The translations under genes and the position numbers were made by a program. A DNA stretch of 64,000 bases from Zea mays (lineage: Eukaryota > Streptophyta > Magnoliopsida > Poales > Poaceae): contig NC_050100.1 in assembly GCF_902167145.1 (NCBI RefSeq), positions 201,661,974-201,725,973 on the forward strand, written 5' to 3'. Positions within the stretch are counted from its first letter, which is position 1. Every line of letters begins with the position of its first letter. The notes below the pieces were generated by a model that was not told where the DNA came from, did no database searches, and saw only the letters and a list, made by a program, of their open reading frames with translations. Of the stretch, positions 26,301 to 40,900 are shown in pieces.

Positions 26301-26754
26301 TTCAATGACACTGAAGGCTAACACCTATGGATTTTTGACCAAGAAATGGTCTCCACCATAAATCCAAGAATTTGATCTATGGCAAGGAAACATATGTGTA
26401 GTGAGGTGTATGAGCCTCTGGTCGAAGATCAATGGCCACACAACCCCCATTTTTGTCGAAAATAGCCATGAATGACCATTTTCAAGAATACCGAAGGCTA
26501 ACACATTCGGATTTTTGCCCAAGAAATGGTCTCCACCAGAAATCCAAGAATGTGATCTATGGCAAGGAAACATATGTGGGGTGAGGTGTACGAGGCTCTG
26601 GTCGATGATCAATGGCCACACAACCCCCATTTTGTCGAAAATAGCCATGAACGACCATTTTCAATAATACCGAAGGCTAACACGTACGAATTTTTGACCA
26701 AGAAATGGTCTCCACCAGAAATCCAAGAATGTGATCTATGGCAAGGAAACTTAT
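23317..26754 (-). repeat. S180 monomers, reassorted HOR segments
   Basis: The homogeneous block ends with a 1-bp deletion near 23,316 (CCAAGAATGGACTCC). It then passes into copies of the 14-17 kb monomers (CACATGTGGGTGAGG near 23,720, CTTATGTGGGG near 23,898) and a TTTAGACCAACAAATGG variant at 23,482. A complete CENP-B-box core match lies at 23,953-23,969. The segment 24.9-26.0 kb resembles 19.6-20.7 kb, including the 24-bp deletion near 25,853. Confidence 0.83.
23953..23969 (-). other. CENP-B-box-like 17-mer, full 9/9 core match
   Basis: On the minus strand the sequence fits NTTCGNNNNANNCGGGN at all nine fixed positions. The usual S180 monomer has TGGG in place of CGGG. The match is positional only; binding is not shown. 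The box is the mammalian CENP-B recognition element, and a plant protein for it is not established. Confidence 0.6.
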
Positions 26755-28030
26755 GTGGGGTGAGGTGTACGAGCCTCTGGTCGATGATCAATGGCCACAC
26801 AACCCCTATTTTTGTCGAAAATAGCCATGAACAACCATTTTCAATGACACTTAAGGCTAACACCTACGGATTTTTGACCAAGAAATGGTCTCCACCATAA
26901 ATCCAAGAATATGATCTATGGCAAGGAAACATATGTGTAGTGACGTCTATGAGCCTCTGGTCGAATATCAATGGCCACACAACCCCCATTTTTGTCAAAA
27001 ATAGCCATGAACGACCATTTTCAATAGTATCGAAGGCTAACACATTCGGATTTTTGACCAAAAAATGGTCTCCACCAGAAATCAGAGAATGTGATCTATG
27101 GCAAGGAAACATATGTGGGGTGAGGTTTACGAGCCTCTGGTTGATGATCATTGGCCACACAATCCCCATTTTTGTCGAAAATAGCCATGAATGACCATTT
27201 TCAATAATACCGAAGGCTAACACGTACGGATTTTTCAACAAGAAATGGTCTCCACCAGAAATCCAAGAATGTGATCTATGGCAAGGAAACATATGTGGGG
27301 TGAGGTGTATGAGCCTCTGGTTGATGATCAATGGCCACACAACCCCCATTTTTGTCGAAAATAGCCATGAACGACCATTTTCAATAATACCGAAGGCTAA
27401 CACCTACGGATTTTTGACCAAGAAATGGTCTCCACTAGAAATCCAAGAATATGATCTATGGCAAGGAAACATATGTGGGGTGAGGTGTACGAGCCTCTGG
27501 TCGATGATCAATGGCCACACAACCCCTATTTTTGTCGAAAATAGCCATGAACAACCATTTTCAATGACACTTAAGGCTAACACCTACGGATTTTTGACCA
27601 AGAAATGGTCTCCACCATAAATCCAAGAATATGATCTATGGCAAGGAAACATATGTGTAGTGACGTCTATGAGCCTCTGGTCGAATATCAATGGCCACAC
27701 AACCCCCATTTTTGTCAAAAATAGCCATGAACGACCATTTTCAATAGTACCGAAGGCTAACACATTCGGATTTTTGACCAAAAAATGGTCTCCACCAGAA
27801 ATCAGAGAATGTGATCTATGGCAAGGAAACATATGTGGGGTGAGGTTTACGAGCCTCTGGTTGATGATCATTGGCCACACAACCCCCATTTTTGTCGAAA
27901 ATAGCCATGAATGACCATTTTCAATAATACCGAAGGCTAACACGTACGGATTTTTCAACAAGAAATGGTCTCCACCAGAAATCCAAGAATGTGATCTATG
28001 GCAAGGAAACATATGTGGGGTGAGGTGTAT
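26755..28030 (-). repeat. 4-mer higher-order repeat, tandem pair (720 bp)
   Basis: 26,755-27,310 and 27,475-28,030 correspond at offset 720, with about two substitutions after the first few bases (TAGTATCG/TAGTACCG near 27,029/27,749 and CAATCCCC/CAACCCCC near 27,171/27,891). Private variants in both copies include GAACAACC, GTAGTGACGTC, TCGAATATC, AATCAGAGAATG and TTTTTCAACAAG. Confidence 0.9.
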
Positions 28031-29203
28031 GAGCCTCTGGTCAATGATAAATAGCCACACAACCCCCATTTTAGTCGAAAATAGCCATGAACGACCATTT
28101 TCAACAATACCGAAGGCTAACACTAACGGATTTTTGACCAAGAAATGGTCTCCACCAAAAATCCTAGAATTTGATCTCTGGCAAGAAAACATATGTGGGG
28201 TGAAGTTTACGAGCCTCTGGTCGATGATCAATGGCCACACAAACCCCATTTTTGTCGAAAATAGCCATGAACGACCATTTTCAATGACACTGAAGGCTAA
28301 CACCTACGGATTTTTGACCAAGAAATGGTCTCGACAATAAATCCAAGAATGTGATCTACGACAAGGAAACATATGTGTAGTGAGGTGTATGAGCCTTAGG
28401 TCGAATATCAATGGCCACACAACCCCCATTTTTGTCGAAAATAGCCATGAACGACCATTTTCAATAGTACCGAAGGCTAAAACATTCAGATTTTTGACCA
28501 AGAAATGGTCTCCACCAGAAATCAAAGAATGTGATCTATGGCAAGGAAACATATGTGGGGTGAGGTTTACGAGCCTCTGTTCGATGATCAATGGCCACAC
28601 AACCCCCATTTTTGTCGAAAATAGCCATGAATGACCATTTTCAATAATACTGAAGGCTAACACGTACAGATTTTTGACCAAGAAATGCTCTCCACCAGAA
28701 ATCCAAGAATGTGATCTATGGCAAGGAAACATATGTGGGGTGAAGTGTACGAGCTTTTGGTCGATGATCATTGGCCACACAACCCCCATTTTTGTCGAAA
28801 ATAGCCATGAATGACCATATTCAATAATACCGAAGGCTAACACGTACGGATTTTTAACCAAGAAATGATCTCCACCAGAAATCCAAGAATGTGATCTATG
28901 GCAAGGAAACATATGTGGGGTGAATTGCACGAGCCTCTGGTCGATGATAAATGGCCACACAACCCCCATTTTAGTCGAAAATAGCCATGAACGACCATTT
29001 TCAATAATACTGAAGGCTAACACCAACAGATTTTTGACCAAGGAATGGTCTCCTCCAGAAATCCAAGAATGTGATCTATGGAAAGAAAACATATGTGGGG
29101 TGAAGTGTACGAGCCTCTGGTCGATGATCAATGGCCACACAACCCCCATTTTTGTCGAAAATAGCCATGAACGACCATTTTCAATGACACTAAAGGCTAA
29201 CTC
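28031..29203 (-). repeat. S180 monomers between HOR blocks
   Basis: About 6.5 reverse monomers, all close to 180 bp, with AATCAAAGAATG, CAATAGTACCG and CCAACAGATTTTTG variants. A 281-codon open stretch on the minus strand spans 28,304-29,149. It simply follows the 60-codon repeat and is not taken as a gene. Confidence 0.85.
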
Positions 29204-32200
29204 CTATGGATTTCTGACCAAGAAATGGTCTCCACCGTAAATACAAGAATGTGATCTATGGCAAGGAAACATATGTGTAGTGAGGTGTATGAGCCTCTGG
29301 TCGAAGATCAATGGCCACACAACCCCCATTTTTGTCGAAAATAGCCATGAATGACCATTTTCAAAAATACCAAAGGCTAACACATTCGGATTTTTGCCCA
29401 AGAAATGGTCTCCACCAGAAATACAAGAATGTGATCTATGGCAAGGAAACATATGTGGGGTGAGGTGTACGAGCCTCCGGTCGATGATCAATGGCCACAA
29501 AACCCCCATTTTGCCGAAAATAGCCATGAACGACCATTTTCAATAATACCGAAGGCTAACACGTACGAGTTTTTGACCAAGAAATGGTCTCCACCAGAAA
29601 TCCAAGAATGTGATCTATGGCAAGGAAACATATGTGGGGTGAGGTTTATGAGCCTCTAGACGATGATAAATGGCCACACAACCCCCATTTTTTTATGAAA
29701 ATTGCTATGAGCAACCATTTTCAATAATACTAGAGGCTAACACCTACGGATTTTTGACCAAGAAATGGTCTCCACCAGAAATCCAAGAATGTGATCTATG
29801 GCAAGGAAACATATGTGGGGTTAGGTGTATGAGCCTCTGGTCGATGATCAATGGCCACACAACCCCCATTTTTGTCGAAAATAGCCATGAACGACCATTT
29901 TCAATAATACCGAAGGCTAACACCTACGGATTTTTGACCAAGAAATGGTCACCACCAGAAATCCAAGAATGTGATCTACGGCAAGGAAACATATGTGGGG
30001 TGAGGTGTATGAGCCTCTGGTCGACGATCAATGGCCACACAACCCTAATTTTTGTCAAAAATAGCCATGAACGACCATTTTCAATGACACTGAAGGCTAA
30101 CACCTATGGATTTTTGACCAAGAAATGGTCTCCACCTAAATCCAAGAATGTGATCTAGGGCAAGGAAACATATGTGTAGTGAGGTGTATGAGCCTCTGGT
30201 CAAAATCAATGGCCACGCAACCCCCATTTTTGTCGAAAATAGCCATGAATGACCATTTTCAAAAATACCAAAGGCTAACACATTCGGATTTTTGCCCAAG
30301 AAATGGTCTCCACCAGAAATCCAAGAATGTGATCTATGGCAAGAAAACATATGTGGGGTGAGGTGTACGAGCCTCTAGTCGATGATCAATGGCCACAAAA
30401 CCCCCATTTTGCCGAAAATAGCCATGAACGACCATTTTCAATAATACCGAAGGCTAACACGTACGTGTTTTTGACCAAGAAATGGTCTCCACCAGAAATC
30501 CAAGAATGTGATCTATGGCAAGGAAACATATGTGGGGTGAGGTTTATGAGCCTCTAGACGATGATAAATGGCCACACAACCCCCATTTTTTATGAAAATT
30601 GCCATGAGCAACCATTTTCAATAATACTAGAGGCTAACACCTACGAATTTTTGACCAAGAAATGGTCTCCACCAGAAATCCAAGAATGTGATCTATGGCA
30701 AGGAAACATATGTGGGGTTAGGTGTATGAGCCTTTGGTCGATGATCAATGGCCACACAACCCCCATTTTTGTCGAAAATAGCCATGAACGACCATTTTCA
30801 ATAATACCGAAGGCTAACACCTACGGATTTTTGACCAAGAAATGGTCACCACCAGAAATCCAAGAATGTGATCTACGGCAAGGAAACATATGTGGGGTGA
30901 GGTGTATGAGCCTCTGGTCGACGATCAATGGCCACACAACCCTAATTTTTGTCAAAAATAGCCATGAACGACCATTTTCAATGACACTGAAGGCTAACAC
31001 CTATGGATTTTTGACCAAGAAATGGTCTCCACCATAAATCCAAGAATGTGATCTATGACAAGGAAACATATGTGTAGTGAGGTGTATGAGCCTCTGCAAA
31101 ATCAATGGCCACGCAACCCCCATTTTTGTCGAAAATAGCCATGAATGACAATTTTCAAAAATACCAAAGGCTAACACATTCGGATTTTTGCCCAAGAAAT
31201 GGTCTCCACCAGAAATCCAAGAATGTGATCTATGGCAAGGAAACATATGTGGGGTGAGGTGTACGAGCCTTTGGTCGATGATCAATGGCCACACAACCCC
31301 CATTTTGCCGAAAATAGCCATGAACGACCATTTTCAATAATACTGAAGGCTAACACGTACGAGTTTTTGACTAAGAAATGGTCTCCACCAGAAATCCAAG
31401 AATGTGATCTATGGCAAGGAAACATATGTGGGGTGAGGTTTATGAGCCTCTAGTCGATGATAAATGGCCACACAACCCCCATTTTTTATGAAAATAGCCA
31501 TGTGCGACCATTTTCAATAATACTAGAGGCTAACACCTACGGATTTTTGACCAAGAAATGGTCTCCACCAGAAATCCAAGAATGTGATCTATGGCAAGGA
31601 AACATATGTGGGGTGAGGTGTATGAGCCTCTGGTCGATGATCAATGGCCACACAACCCCCATTTTTGTCGAAAATAGCCATGAACGACCATTTTCAATAA
31701 TACCGAAGGCTAACACCTACGGATTTTTGACCAAGAAATGGTCTCCACCAGAAATCCAAGAATGTGATCTATGGCAAGAAAACATATGTGGGGTGAGGTG
31801 TATGAGCCTCTGGTCGACGATCAAAGGCCACACAACCCTAATTTTTGTCGAAAATAGCCATGAACGACCATTTTCAATGACACTGAAGGATAACACCTAC
31901 GGATTTTTGACCAAGAAATGGTCTCCACCATAAATCCAAGAATGTGATCTATGGCAAGGAAACATATGTGTAGTGAGGTGTATGAGCCTCTGGTCGAAGA
32001 TCAATGGCCACACAACCCCCATTTTTGTCGAAAATAGCCATGAATGACCATTTTCAAAAATACCAAAGGCTAACACATTCGGATTTTTGCCCAAGAAATG
32101 GTCTCCACCAGAAATCCAAGAATTTGATCTATGGCAAGGAAATATATGTGGGGTGAGGTGTATGAGCCTCTGGTCGATGATCAATGGCCACACAACCCCC

Positions 32201-33725
32201 ATTTTGCTGAAAATAGCCATGAACGACCATTTTCAATAATACCGAAGGCTAACACGTACGAGTTTTTGACCAAGAAATGGTCTCCACCAGAAATCCAAGA
32301 ATGTGATCTATGGAAAGGAAACATATGTGGGGTGAGGTTTATGAGCCTCTAGTTGATGATAAATGGCCACACAACCCCCATTTTTTATGAAAATAGCCAT
32401 GAGCGACCATTTTCAATAATACTAGAGGCTAAGACCTACAGATTTTTGACCAAGAAATGGTCTCCACCAGAAATCCATGAATGTGATCTATGGCAAGGAA
32501 ACATATGTGGGGTGAGGTGTATAAGCCTCTGGTCGATGATCAATGGCCACACAACCTCCATTTTTGTCGAAAATAGCCATGAACGACCATTTTCAATAAT
32601 ACCGAAGGCTAACACCTACGAATTTTTGACCAAGAAATGGTCTCCACCAGAAATCCAAGAATGTGATCTACGGCAAGGAAACATATGTGGGGTGACGTGT
32701 ATGAGCCTCTGGTCGACGATCAATGGCCACACAACCCTAATTTTTGTCGAAAATAGCCATGAACGACTATTTTCAATGACACTGAAGGCTAACACGTACG
32801 GATTTTTGACCAAGAAATGGTCTTCACCATAAATCCAAGAATGTGATCTATGGCAAGGAAACATATGTGTAGTGAGGTGTATGAGCCTCTGGTCGAAGAT
32901 CAATGGCCACACAACCTCCATTTTTGTCGAAAATAGCCATGAATGACCATTTTCAAAAATACCAAAGGACATTTAGATTTTTGCCCAAGAAATGGTCTCC
33001 ACCAGAAATCCAAGAATGTGATCTATGGCAAGGAAACATATGTGGGGTGAGGTGTACGACCCTCTGGTCGATGATCAATGGCCACACAACCCCCATTTTG
33101 CCGAAAATAGCCATGAACGACCATTTTCAATAATACCGAAGGCTAACACGTACGAGTTTTTGACCAAGAAATGGTCTCCACCAGTAATCCAAGAATGTGA
33201 TCTATGCCAAGGAAACATATGTGGGGTGAGGTTTATGAGCCTCTAGTCGATGATAAATGGCCACACAACCCCCATTTTTTATGAAAATTGCCATGAGCAA
33301 CCATTTTCAATAATACTAGAGGCTAACACCTACGGATTTTTGACCAAGAAATGGTCTCCACCAGAAATCCAAGAATGTGATCTATGGCAAGGAAACATAT
33401 GTGGGGTGAGCTGTATGAGCCTCTAGTCGATGATCAATGGCCACACAACCCCATTTTTGTCGAAAATAGCCATGAACGACCATTTTCAATAATACCGAAG
33501 GCTAACACCTACGGATTTTTGACGAAGAAATGGTCTCCACCAGAAATCCAAGAATATGATCTACGACAAGGAAACATATGTGGGGTGAGGTGTATGAGCC
33601 TCTGGTCGACGATCAATGGCCACACAACCCTAATTTTTGTCGAAAATAGCCATGAACGACCATTTTCAATGACACTGAAGGCTAACACCTACGGATTTTT
33701 GACCAAGAAATGGTCTCCACCATAA
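29204..33725 (-). repeat. 5-mer higher-order repeat, about five copies (894-899 bp)
   Basis: The monomer with a TTTTGCCGAAAATAGCC variant recurs near 29,512, 30,410, 31,306, 32,206 (GCTGAAAAT) and 33,100. Start-to-start distances are 898, 896, 899 and 894. Each unit also has a TTTTTTATGAAAAT monomer, a CCTAATTTTTGTC monomer and a CTATTTTC- or CCATTTTCAAAAATACC-type monomer. The subtype order is that of the forward 5-mer at 2.45-5.16 kb. Small differences (a 2-bp loss near 30,201, a loss of about 3 bp near 31,096) separate copies. Confidence 0.9.
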
Positions 33726-34985
33726 ATCCAAGAATGTGATCTATGGCAAGGAAACATATGTGTAGTGAGGTGTATGAGCCTCTGGTCCAATATCAATGGC
33801 CACACAACCCCCATTTTTGTCGAAAATAGCCATGAACGACCATTTTCAATAGTTCCGAAGGCTAACACATTCGGATTTTTGACCAAGAAATGGTCTGCAC
33901 CAGAAATCAAAGAATGTGATCTATGGCAAGGAAACATATGTGGGGTGAGGTGTACGAGCCTTTGGTCGATGATCAATGGCCACACAACCCCCATTTTTGT
34001 CGAAGATAGCCATGAATGACCATTTTCAATAATACCGAAGGCTAACACGTATGGATTTTTGACCAAGAAATGGTCTCCACTAGATATCCAAGAATGTGAT
34101 TTATGGCAAGGAAACATATGTGGGGTGAGGTGTATGAGCCTCTGGTTGATGATAAATGGCCACACAACCCCCATTTCAGTCGAAAATAGCCATGAACGAC
34201 CATTTTCAATAATACCGAAGGCTAACACCAACAGATTTTTGACCAAGAAATGGTCTCCGCCAGAAATCCAAGAATGTGATCTATGGCAAGAAAACATATG
34301 TGGAATGAAGTGTATGAGCCTCTAGTCGATGATCAATGGCCACACAACCCCCATTTTTGTCGAAAATAGCCATGAACGACCATTTTCAATGACACTGAAG
34401 GCTAACACCTATGGATTTTTTACCAAGAAATGGTCTCCACCGTAAATCCAAGAATGTGATCTATGGCAAGGAAACATATGTGGGGTGAGGTGTACGATAC
34501 TCTGGTCGATGATCAATGGCCACACAACCCCCATTTTGTCGAAAATAGCCATGAGCGACCATTTTCAATAATACCAAAGGCTAACACGTACGAATTTTTT
34601 ACCAAGAAATGGTCTCCACCAGAAATCCAAGAATGTGATCTATGGCAAGGAAACATATGTGGGGTGAGGTGTACGAGCCTCTGGCCGATTATAAATGGCC
34701 ACATAACCCCCATTTTTGTCGAAAATAGCCATGAACGACCATTTTCAATAATACCGAAGGCTAACACCAATGGATTTTTGACCAAGAAATGGTCCCCACC
34801 AGAAATCCAAGAATGTGATCTATGGCAAGAAAACATATGTGGGGTGAAGTGTACGAGCCTCTGGTCGATGATTAATGGCCACACAAACCCCATTTTTGTC
34901 GAAAATAGCCATGAACGACCATTTTCAATGACACTGAACGCTAACACCTACGGATTTTTGACCAAGAAATGGTCTCCACCATAAA
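33726..34985 (-). repeat. S180 segment matching the forward 8-mer HOR
   Basis: In reverse complement, 33,689-34,297 runs monomer for monomer with forward positions about 440-1,052. The shared variants are an AATGTGTTAGCC with GGAACTATTG unit, a CTGTTGGTGTTAGCC-type unit and a CTGAAATGGGG-type unit. It follows the 5-mer block just as the 8-mer precedes the 5-mer on the forward side, so block order is mirrored about the inversion. Confidence 0.8.
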
Positions 34986-37900
34986 TCCATGAATGTGATC
35001 TATGGAAAGGAAACATGTGTAGTGAGGTGTATGAGCCTTTGGTCGAATATCAATGGCCACACAACCCCCATTTTGTCGAAAATAGCCATGAACGACCATT
35101 TTCAATAGTACCGAAGGCTAACACATTCGGATTTTGGACCAAGAAATGGTCTCCACCAGAAATCAAAGAATTTGATCTATGGCAAGGAAACATATGTGGG
35201 GTGAGGTTTATGAGCCTCTGGTCGATGATCAATGGCCACACAACCCCCATTTTTGTCGAAAATCGCCATGAATGACCATTTTCAATAATACCGAAGGCTA
35301 ACATGTACGGATTTTTGACCAAGAAATGGTCTCCACCAGAAATCCAAGAATGTTATCTATGGCAAGGAAACATATGTGGGGTGAGGTGTACAAGCCTCTG
35401 GTCGATGATAAATGGCCACACAACCCCCATTTTAGACGAAAATAGCCATGAACGACCATTTTCAATAATACCGAAGGCTAACACCAACGGATTCTTGACC
35501 AAGAAATGGTCTCTACCAGAAATCCAAGAATGTGATCAACGGCAAGAAAACATATGTGGGGTAAAGTGTACGAGCCTCTGGTCGATGATCAATGGCCACA
35601 CAACCCCCATTTTAGACGAAAATAGCCATGAACGACCATTTTCAATGACACGGAAGGCTAACACCTACAGATTTTTGACCAAGAAATGGTCTCCACCATA
35701 AATCCAAGAATGTGATCTATGGCTTTTAAACATAAGTGAGGTGAGGTGTACGAGCCTCTGGTCGATGATAAATAGCCACACAACCCCTATTTTTGATGAA
35801 AATAGCCATGAACGACCATTTTCAATAATACTGAAGGCTAACACCTACGGATTTTTGACCAAGAAATGGTCTCCACCAGAAATCCAAGAATGTGATCTAT
35901 GGCAAGGAAACATACGTGGGGTGAGGTGTATGAGCCTCTGGTCGATGATCAATGGCCACACAACCCCCATTTTTGTCGAAAATAGCCATGAACGACCATT
36001 TTCAATAATACCGAAGGCTAACACCTACGGATTTTTTACCAAGAAATGTTCTCCACCAGAAATCCAAAATGTGATCTATGGCAAGGAAACATATGTGCGG
36101 TGAGGTGTACGAGCCTCTGGTCGATGATCAATGGCCACACAACCCCCATTTTTTTCGAAAATAGCCATGAACGATCATTTTCAATAATACCGAAGGCTAA
36201 CACCTACGGATTTTTGACCAAGAATTGGTCTCCACCATAAATCCAAGAATGTGATCTATGGCAAGGAAACATATGTGGGGTGAGGTGTATGGGCCTCTGG
36301 TCGATGATCAATGGCCACACAACGCCCATTTTTGTCTAAAATAGCGATCAACGACCATTTTCAATAATACAGAAGGCTAACACGTATGGATTTTTGACCA
36401 AGAAATGATCTCCACCAGAAATCCAAGAATGTGATCTATGCCAAGGAAACATATGTGGGGTGAGGTGTACGAGCCTCTGGTCGATGATCAATGGCCACAC
36501 AACCCCATTTTTGTCGAAAATAGCCATGAACGACCATTTTCATTGACACTGAAGGCTAACACCTCCAGAATTTTGACCAAGAAATGGTCTCCACCAGAAA
36601 TCAAAGAATGTGATCTATGGCAAGGAAACATATGTGGGGTGAGGTTTATGAGCCTCTGGTCGATGATCAATGGCCACACAACCCCCATTTTTGTCGAAAA
36701 TCGCCATGAATGACCATTTTCAATAATACCGAAGGCTAACATGTACGGATTTTTGACCAAGAAATGGTCTCCACCAGAAATCCAAGAATGTGATCTATGG
36801 CAAGGAAACATATGTGGGGTGAGGTGTACAAGCCTCTGGTCGATGATAAATGGCCACACAACCCCCATTTTAGACGAAAATAGCCATGAACGACCATTTT
36901 CAATAATACCGAAGGCTAACACCAACGGATTCTTGACCAAGAAATGGTCTCTACCAGAAATCCAAGAATGTGATCAACGGCAAGAAAACATATGTGGGGT
37001 AAAGTGTACGAGCCTCTGGTCGATGATCAATGGCCACACAACCCCCATTTTAGACGAAAATAGCCATGAACGACCATTTTCAATGACACGGAAGGCTAAC
37101 ACCTACGGATTTTTGACCAAGAAATGGTCTCCACCATAAATCCAAGAATGTGATCTATGGCAAGGAAACATAAGTGAGGTGAGGTGTACGAGCCTCTGGT
37201 CGATGATAAATGGCCACACAACCCCTATTTTTGATGAAAATAGCCATGAACGACCATTTTCAATAATACTGAAGGCTAACACCTACGGATTTTTGACCAC
37301 GAAATGGTCTCCACCAGAAATCCAAGAATGTGATCTATGGCAAGGAAACATACGTGGGGTGAGGTGTATGAGCCTCTGGTCGATGATCAATGGCCACACA
37401 ACCCCCATTTTTGTCGAAAATAGCCATGAACGACCATTTTCAATAATACCGAAGGCTAACACCTACGGATTTTTTACCAAGAAATGTTCTCCACCAGAAA
37501 TCCAAAATGTGATCTATGGCAAGGAAACATATGTGCGGTGAGGTGTACGAGCCTCTGGTCGATGATCAATGGCCACACAACCCCCATTTTTTTCGAAAAT
37601 AGCCATGAACGACCATTTTCAATAATACCGAAGGCTAACACCTACGGATTTTTGACCAAGAATTAGTCTCCACAATAAATCCAAGAATGTGATCTATGGC
37701 AAGGAAACATATGTGGGGTGAGGTGTATGGGCCTCTGGTCGATGATCAATGGCCACACAACGGCCATTTTTGTCTAAAATAGCGATCAACGACCATTTTC
37801 AATAATACAGAAGGCTAACACGTATGGATTTTTGACCAAGAAATGGTCTCCACCAGAAATCCAAGAATGTGATCTATGCCAAGGAAACATATGTGGGGTG

Positions 37901-40900
37901 AGGTGTACGAGCCTCTGGTCGATGATCAATGGCCACACAACCCCCATTTTTGTCGAAAATAGCCATGAACGACCATTTTCAATGACACTGAAGGCTAACA
38001 CCTCCAGAATTTTGACCAAGAAATGGTCTCCACCATAAATCCAAGAATGTGATCTATGGCAAGGAAACATATGTGTAGTGAGGTCTATGAGCCTCTGGTC
38101 GAAGATCAATAGCCAAACAACCCCCATTTTTCTCGAAAATAGCCATGAATGACCATTTTCAATAATACCGAACGCTAACACATTCAGATTTTTGCCCAAG
38201 AAATGGTCTCCACCAGAAATCCAAGAATGTGATCTATAGCAAGGAAACATATGCGGGGTGAGGTGTACGAGCCTCTGGTAGATGATAAATGGCCACACAA
38301 CCCCTATTTTTGATGAAAATAGCCATGAACGACCATTTTCAATAATACTGAAGGCTAACACCTACAGATTTTTGACCAAGAAATGGTCTCCACCAGAAAT
38401 CCAAGAATGTGATCTATGGCAAGGCAACATACGTGGGGTGAGGTGTATGAGCCTCTGGTCGATGATCAATGGCCACACAACCCCCATTTTTGTCGAAAAT
38501 AGCCATGAACGACCATTTTCAATAATACCGAAGGCTAACACCTACGGATTTTTTACCAAGAAATGTTCTCCACCAGAAATCCAAAATGTGATCTATGGCA
38601 AGGAAACATATGTGCGGTGAGGTGTACGAGCCTCTGGTCGATGATCAATGGCCACACAACCCCCATTTTTTCGAAAATAGCCATGAACGACCATTTTCAA
38701 TAATACCGAAGGCTAACATGTACGGATTTTTGACCAAGAAATGGTCTCCACCATAAATCCAAGAATGTGATCTATGGCAAGGAAACATATGTGGGGTGAG
38801 GTGTACAAGCCTCTGGTCGATGATAAATGGCCACACAACCCCCATTTTAGACGAAAATAGCCATGAACGACCATTTTCAATAATACCGAAGGCTAACACC
38901 AACGGATTCTTGACCAAGAAATGGTCTCTACCAGAAATCCAAGAATGTGATCAACGGCAAGAATACATATGTGGGGTAAAGTGTACGAGCCTCTGGTCGA
39001 TGATCAATGGCCACACAACCCCCATTTTAGACGAGAATAGCCATGAACGACCATTTTCAATGACACGGAAGGCTAACACCTACAGATTTTTGACCAAGAA
39101 ATGGTCTCCACCATAAATCCAAGAATGTGATCTATGGCAAGGAAACATAAGTGAGGTGAGGTGTACGAGCCTCTGGTCGATGATAAATGGCCACACAACC
39201 CCTATTTTTGATGAAAATAGCCATGAACGACCATTTTCAATAATACTGAAGGCTAACACCTACAGATTTTTGACCAAGAAATGGTCTCCACCAGAAATCC
39301 AAGAATGTGATCTATGGCAAGGCAACATACGTGGGGTAAGGTGTATGAGCCTCTGGTCGATGATCAATGGCCACACAACCCCCATTTTTGTCGAAAATAG
39401 CCATGAACGACCATTTTCAATAATACCGAAGGCTAACACCTACGGATTTTTTACCAAGAAATGTTCTCCACCAGAAATCCAAAATGTGATCTATGGCAAG
39501 GAAACATATGTGCGGTGAGGTGTACGAGCCTCTGGTCGATGATCAATGGCCACACAACCCCCATTTTTTCGAAAATAGCCATGAACGACCATTTTCAATA
39601 ATACCGAAGGCTAACACCTACGGATTTTTGACCAATAATTGGTCTCCACCATAAATCCAAAATGTGATCTATGGCAAGGAAACATATGTGGGGTGAGCTG
39701 TATGGGCCTCTGGTCGATGATCAATGGCCACACAACGCCCATTTTTGTCTAAAATAGCGATCAACGACCATTTTCAATAATACAGAAGGCTAACACGTAT
39801 GGATTTTTGACCAAGAAATGGTCTCCACCAGAAATCCAAGAATGTGATCTATGCCAAGGAAACATATGTGGGGTGAGGTGTACGAGCCTCTGGTCGATGA
39901 TCAATGGCCACACAACCCCCATTTTTGTCGAAAATAGCCATGAACGACCATTTTCAATGACACTGAAGGCTAACACCTCCAGAATTTTGACCAAGAAATG
40001 GTCTCCACCATAAATCCAAGAATGTGATCTATGGCAAGGAAACATATGTGTAGTGAGGTGTATGAGCCTCTGGTCGAAGATCAATAGCCAAACAACCCCC
40101 ATTTTTCTCGAAAATAGCCATGAATGACCATTTTCAATAATACCGAACGCTAACACATTCAGATTTTTGCCCAAGAAATTGTCTCCACCAGAAATCCAAG
40201 AATGTGATCTATGGCAAGGAAACATATGCGGGGTGAGGTGTACGAGCCTCTGGTCGATGATAAATGGCCACACAACCCCTATTTTTGATGAAAATAGCCA
40301 TGAACGACCATTTTCAATAATACTGAAGGCTAACACCTACAGATTTTTGACCAATAAATGGTCTCCACCAGAAATCCAAGAATGTGATCTATGGCAAGGC
40401 AACATACGTGGGGTGAGGTGTATGAGCCTCTGGTCGATGATCAATGGCCACACAACCCCCATTTTTGTCGAAAATAGCCATGAACGACCATTTTCAATAA
40501 TACCGAAGGCTAACACCTACGGATTTTTTACCAAGAAATGTTCTCCACCAGAAATCCAAAATGTGATCTATGGCAAGGAAACATATGTGCGGTGAGGTGT
40601 ACGAGCCTCTGGTCGATGATCAATGGCCACACAACCCCCATTTTTTCGAAAATAGCCATGAACGACCATTTTCAATAATACCGAAGGCTAACACCTACGG
40701 ATTTTTGACCAAGAATTGGTCTCCACCATAAATCCAAGAATGTGATCTATGGCAAGGAAACATATGTGGGGTGAGGTGTATGGGCCTCTGGTCGATGATC
40801 AATGGCCACACAACGCCCATTTTTGTCTAAAATAGCGATCAACGACCATTTTCAATAATACAGAAGGCTAACACGTATGGATTTTTGACCAAGAAATGGT

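Noticed and set aside
28304..29149. 281-codon open frame on the minus strand, and some 200 similar shorter ones on both strands
   Set aside because: They follow the 180-bp tandem repeat, exist on both strands at once, start and stop at random variant bases, and show no known domain. They are repeat artefacts.
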